The notes beneath the pieces were generated by a model, which was not told where the DNA came from, did not search any database, and was given only the letters and a program-made list of their open reading frames with translations. DNA of 64,000 nucleotides from Cyanodermella asteris. Taxonomy: Eukaryota; Ascomycota; Lecanoromycetes; Ostropales; Stictidaceae. Shown piece by piece: positions 63,274-64,000 of this stretch; within the stretch, counting starts at the first letter, position 1, and each line of letters starts with the position of its first letter. The position numbers and the translations under genes are program-made. Where the stretch lies: NCBI GenBank assembly GCA_900618795.1, contig UYJD01000009.1, positions 937,823-1,001,822 on the forward strand. Reading direction: 5' to 3'.

Positions 63274-64000
63274 TCAGTCAAGCTGTTCCCAATCACAGGT
63301 ATATAGACGGAACCAATTATGGGTAGCTACGCCCTTGTGGTGGTTGCGGACCTCTTCGAAAATCTCGCGCCAATTGCCATCCGTGAGCGAAACAAGACCT
63401 AGGTCTAGCCTTTTTAAAGTGCCTCGACAGCGGATTAAGAGTTCGCGTAGTGCTCTACCCGACAGCACCACGAAGACGAAGTTCAGGTGCTCGAAATTGC
63501 AGAGATGTTCGACAGGGAGATCTAGTGACGGAGAAGACGACACATGGCCACTCCCCGACCAATCGGTCAACCGCAAAGATTTCAAATTGGGAGCGGTACT
63601 TGGGGCAGTCAATCGCCGCATCAGCATGAAGGCCTCCCGCGACAAAGTTCGCGCTTCCGCAAGACCTTCGCTGGCCTCCAGTATGCTATTGAGCTTGGCA
63701 ATCCGCACTGCCCTTAGTTGTGTAATTAATTTCGAAACGCAGGTGCTGTCCGTCCATTCCAGTCTGTCCGGCAACGGTGTTGGCTCGACGTCCTTGAAAT
63801 CAATGTGCAAAGTCGTCAGTCTTGAGGGCCTGGCACGACCTAGAAGGTTGAGCCAAAGTTCAAGATGATCGTTGGCCTGCCTTATCGGTAGGTCAATGTG
63901 TACGGTGCGAAGGCCCGTGAACCGACCAAGGACGGAGCTCAAGACACGATAAGACAATTGGCGGGATCCTGCCAAAATTTCCGGAAGTCTTTCTTCGAAT
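63274..64000 (-). CDS. Partial F-box/LRR-like hypothetical protein
   Basis: The frame is open from the right edge and ends at 63274, so about 241 C-terminal residues are visible and the start lies outside. It shows irregular leucine-rich segments typical of fungal F-box-associated LRR tails: LTTLHIDFKDVEPTPLPDRL, LKSLRLTDWSG and LRELLIRCRGTLKRLDLGLV, followed by SLTDGNWREIFEEVRNH. The F-box itself would lie upstream and is not seen, so that assignment is inference. A further downstream exon is possible. Confidence 0.6.
   Translation of the reverse strand, partial: FEERLPEILAGSRQLSYRVLSSVLGRFTGLRTVHIDLPIRQANDHLELWLNLLGRARPSRLTTLHIDFKDVEPTPLPDRLEWTDSTCVSKLITQLRAVRIAKLNSILEASEGLAEARTLSREAFMLMRRLTAPSTAPNLKSLRLTDWSGSGHVSSSPSLDLPVEHLCNFEHLNFVFVVLSGRALRELLIRCRGTLKRLDLGLVSLTDGNWREIFEEVRNHHKGVATHNWFRLYTCDWEQLD

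Noticed and set aside
62982-63296. 104-codon minus-strand frame as a last exon of the LRR-like gene
   Set aside because: No clear donor/acceptor pair joins it to the upstream frame, so it is not included in that gene.

Overview
The window reads as nuclear DNA of a filamentous ascomycete (Pezizomycotina). Its protein-coding genes carry short introns, mostly 46 to 118 nt, with GTRNGT-like donors. The gene content is typical of the group: PTH11/SAT4-type rhodopsin-fold membrane protein, DUF3602, DUF6914, GFA-domain enzyme, heme-thiolate peroxidase, fungal SUT-type sugar transporter and serine/threonine-rich wall proteins. Dothideomycetes is a guess from overall flavour only. A run of 377 N (10176-10552) shows a draft scaffold. 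I saw no rRNA, tRNA, CRISPR or convincing transposon.

Layout. 0-6 kb: tail of an acidic/basic protein, a GFA enzyme, an MDR reductase, a lectin-like single-pass membrane protein and 3-hydroxyanthranilate dioxygenase. 7-13 kb: a PTH11-like membrane protein, then two secreted carbohydrate-related proteins (a CBM52 plus six-hairpin glycosidase gene broken by the N gap, and a BNR/sialidase-like protein). 14-21 kb: an F-box fragment, the complex I 9.5 kDa subunit and a tandem pair of Ser/Thr-rich secreted proteins sharing a PIR-like motif. 21-28 kb: galactokinase, then a rearranged patch where a decayed FAD monooxygenase and a polyketide-synthase-type reductase fragment run away from a common breakpoint, then a second MDR enzyme. 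28-34 kb: acetolactate synthase with an upstream Gcn4/CpcA site, a gene-poor zone with an arrestin-like relic, and a DUF3602 protein.

34-43 kb holds a SUT-like sugar transporter, glucose-6-phosphate dehydrogenase, a small Cys-rich protein and a DPP5-type peptidase. 45-56 kb holds a secreted unspecific-peroxygenase-like enzyme, a MOSC-less molybdenum-cofactor-sulfurase-like protein, an ABCG half-transporter, a small secreted Cys-rich protein and an acyl-CoA synthetase. 56-64 kb has a protein with an internal duplication, two decayed enzyme genes (amidohydrolase and PhyH-like) around an intact DUF6914 gene, a Ccdc124-like gene and a partial LRR/F-box-like gene.

Most neighbours are functionally unrelated, as is usual in fungi. 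Loose themes are sugar handling (galactokinase, SUT transporter, G6PDH, secreted glycan-active proteins) and secretion or wall biology. I do not see one large new system. The best leads are the PIR-motif pair, the breakpoint at 25.0 kb, the presequence-like start on the 3-hydroxyanthranilate dioxygenase, the duplicated-motif protein at 56.6 kb, the open frame behind the DUF3602 stop and the small Cys-rich secreted protein. All splice sites were read by eye from frame continuity and GT/AG signals, with no transcript data.
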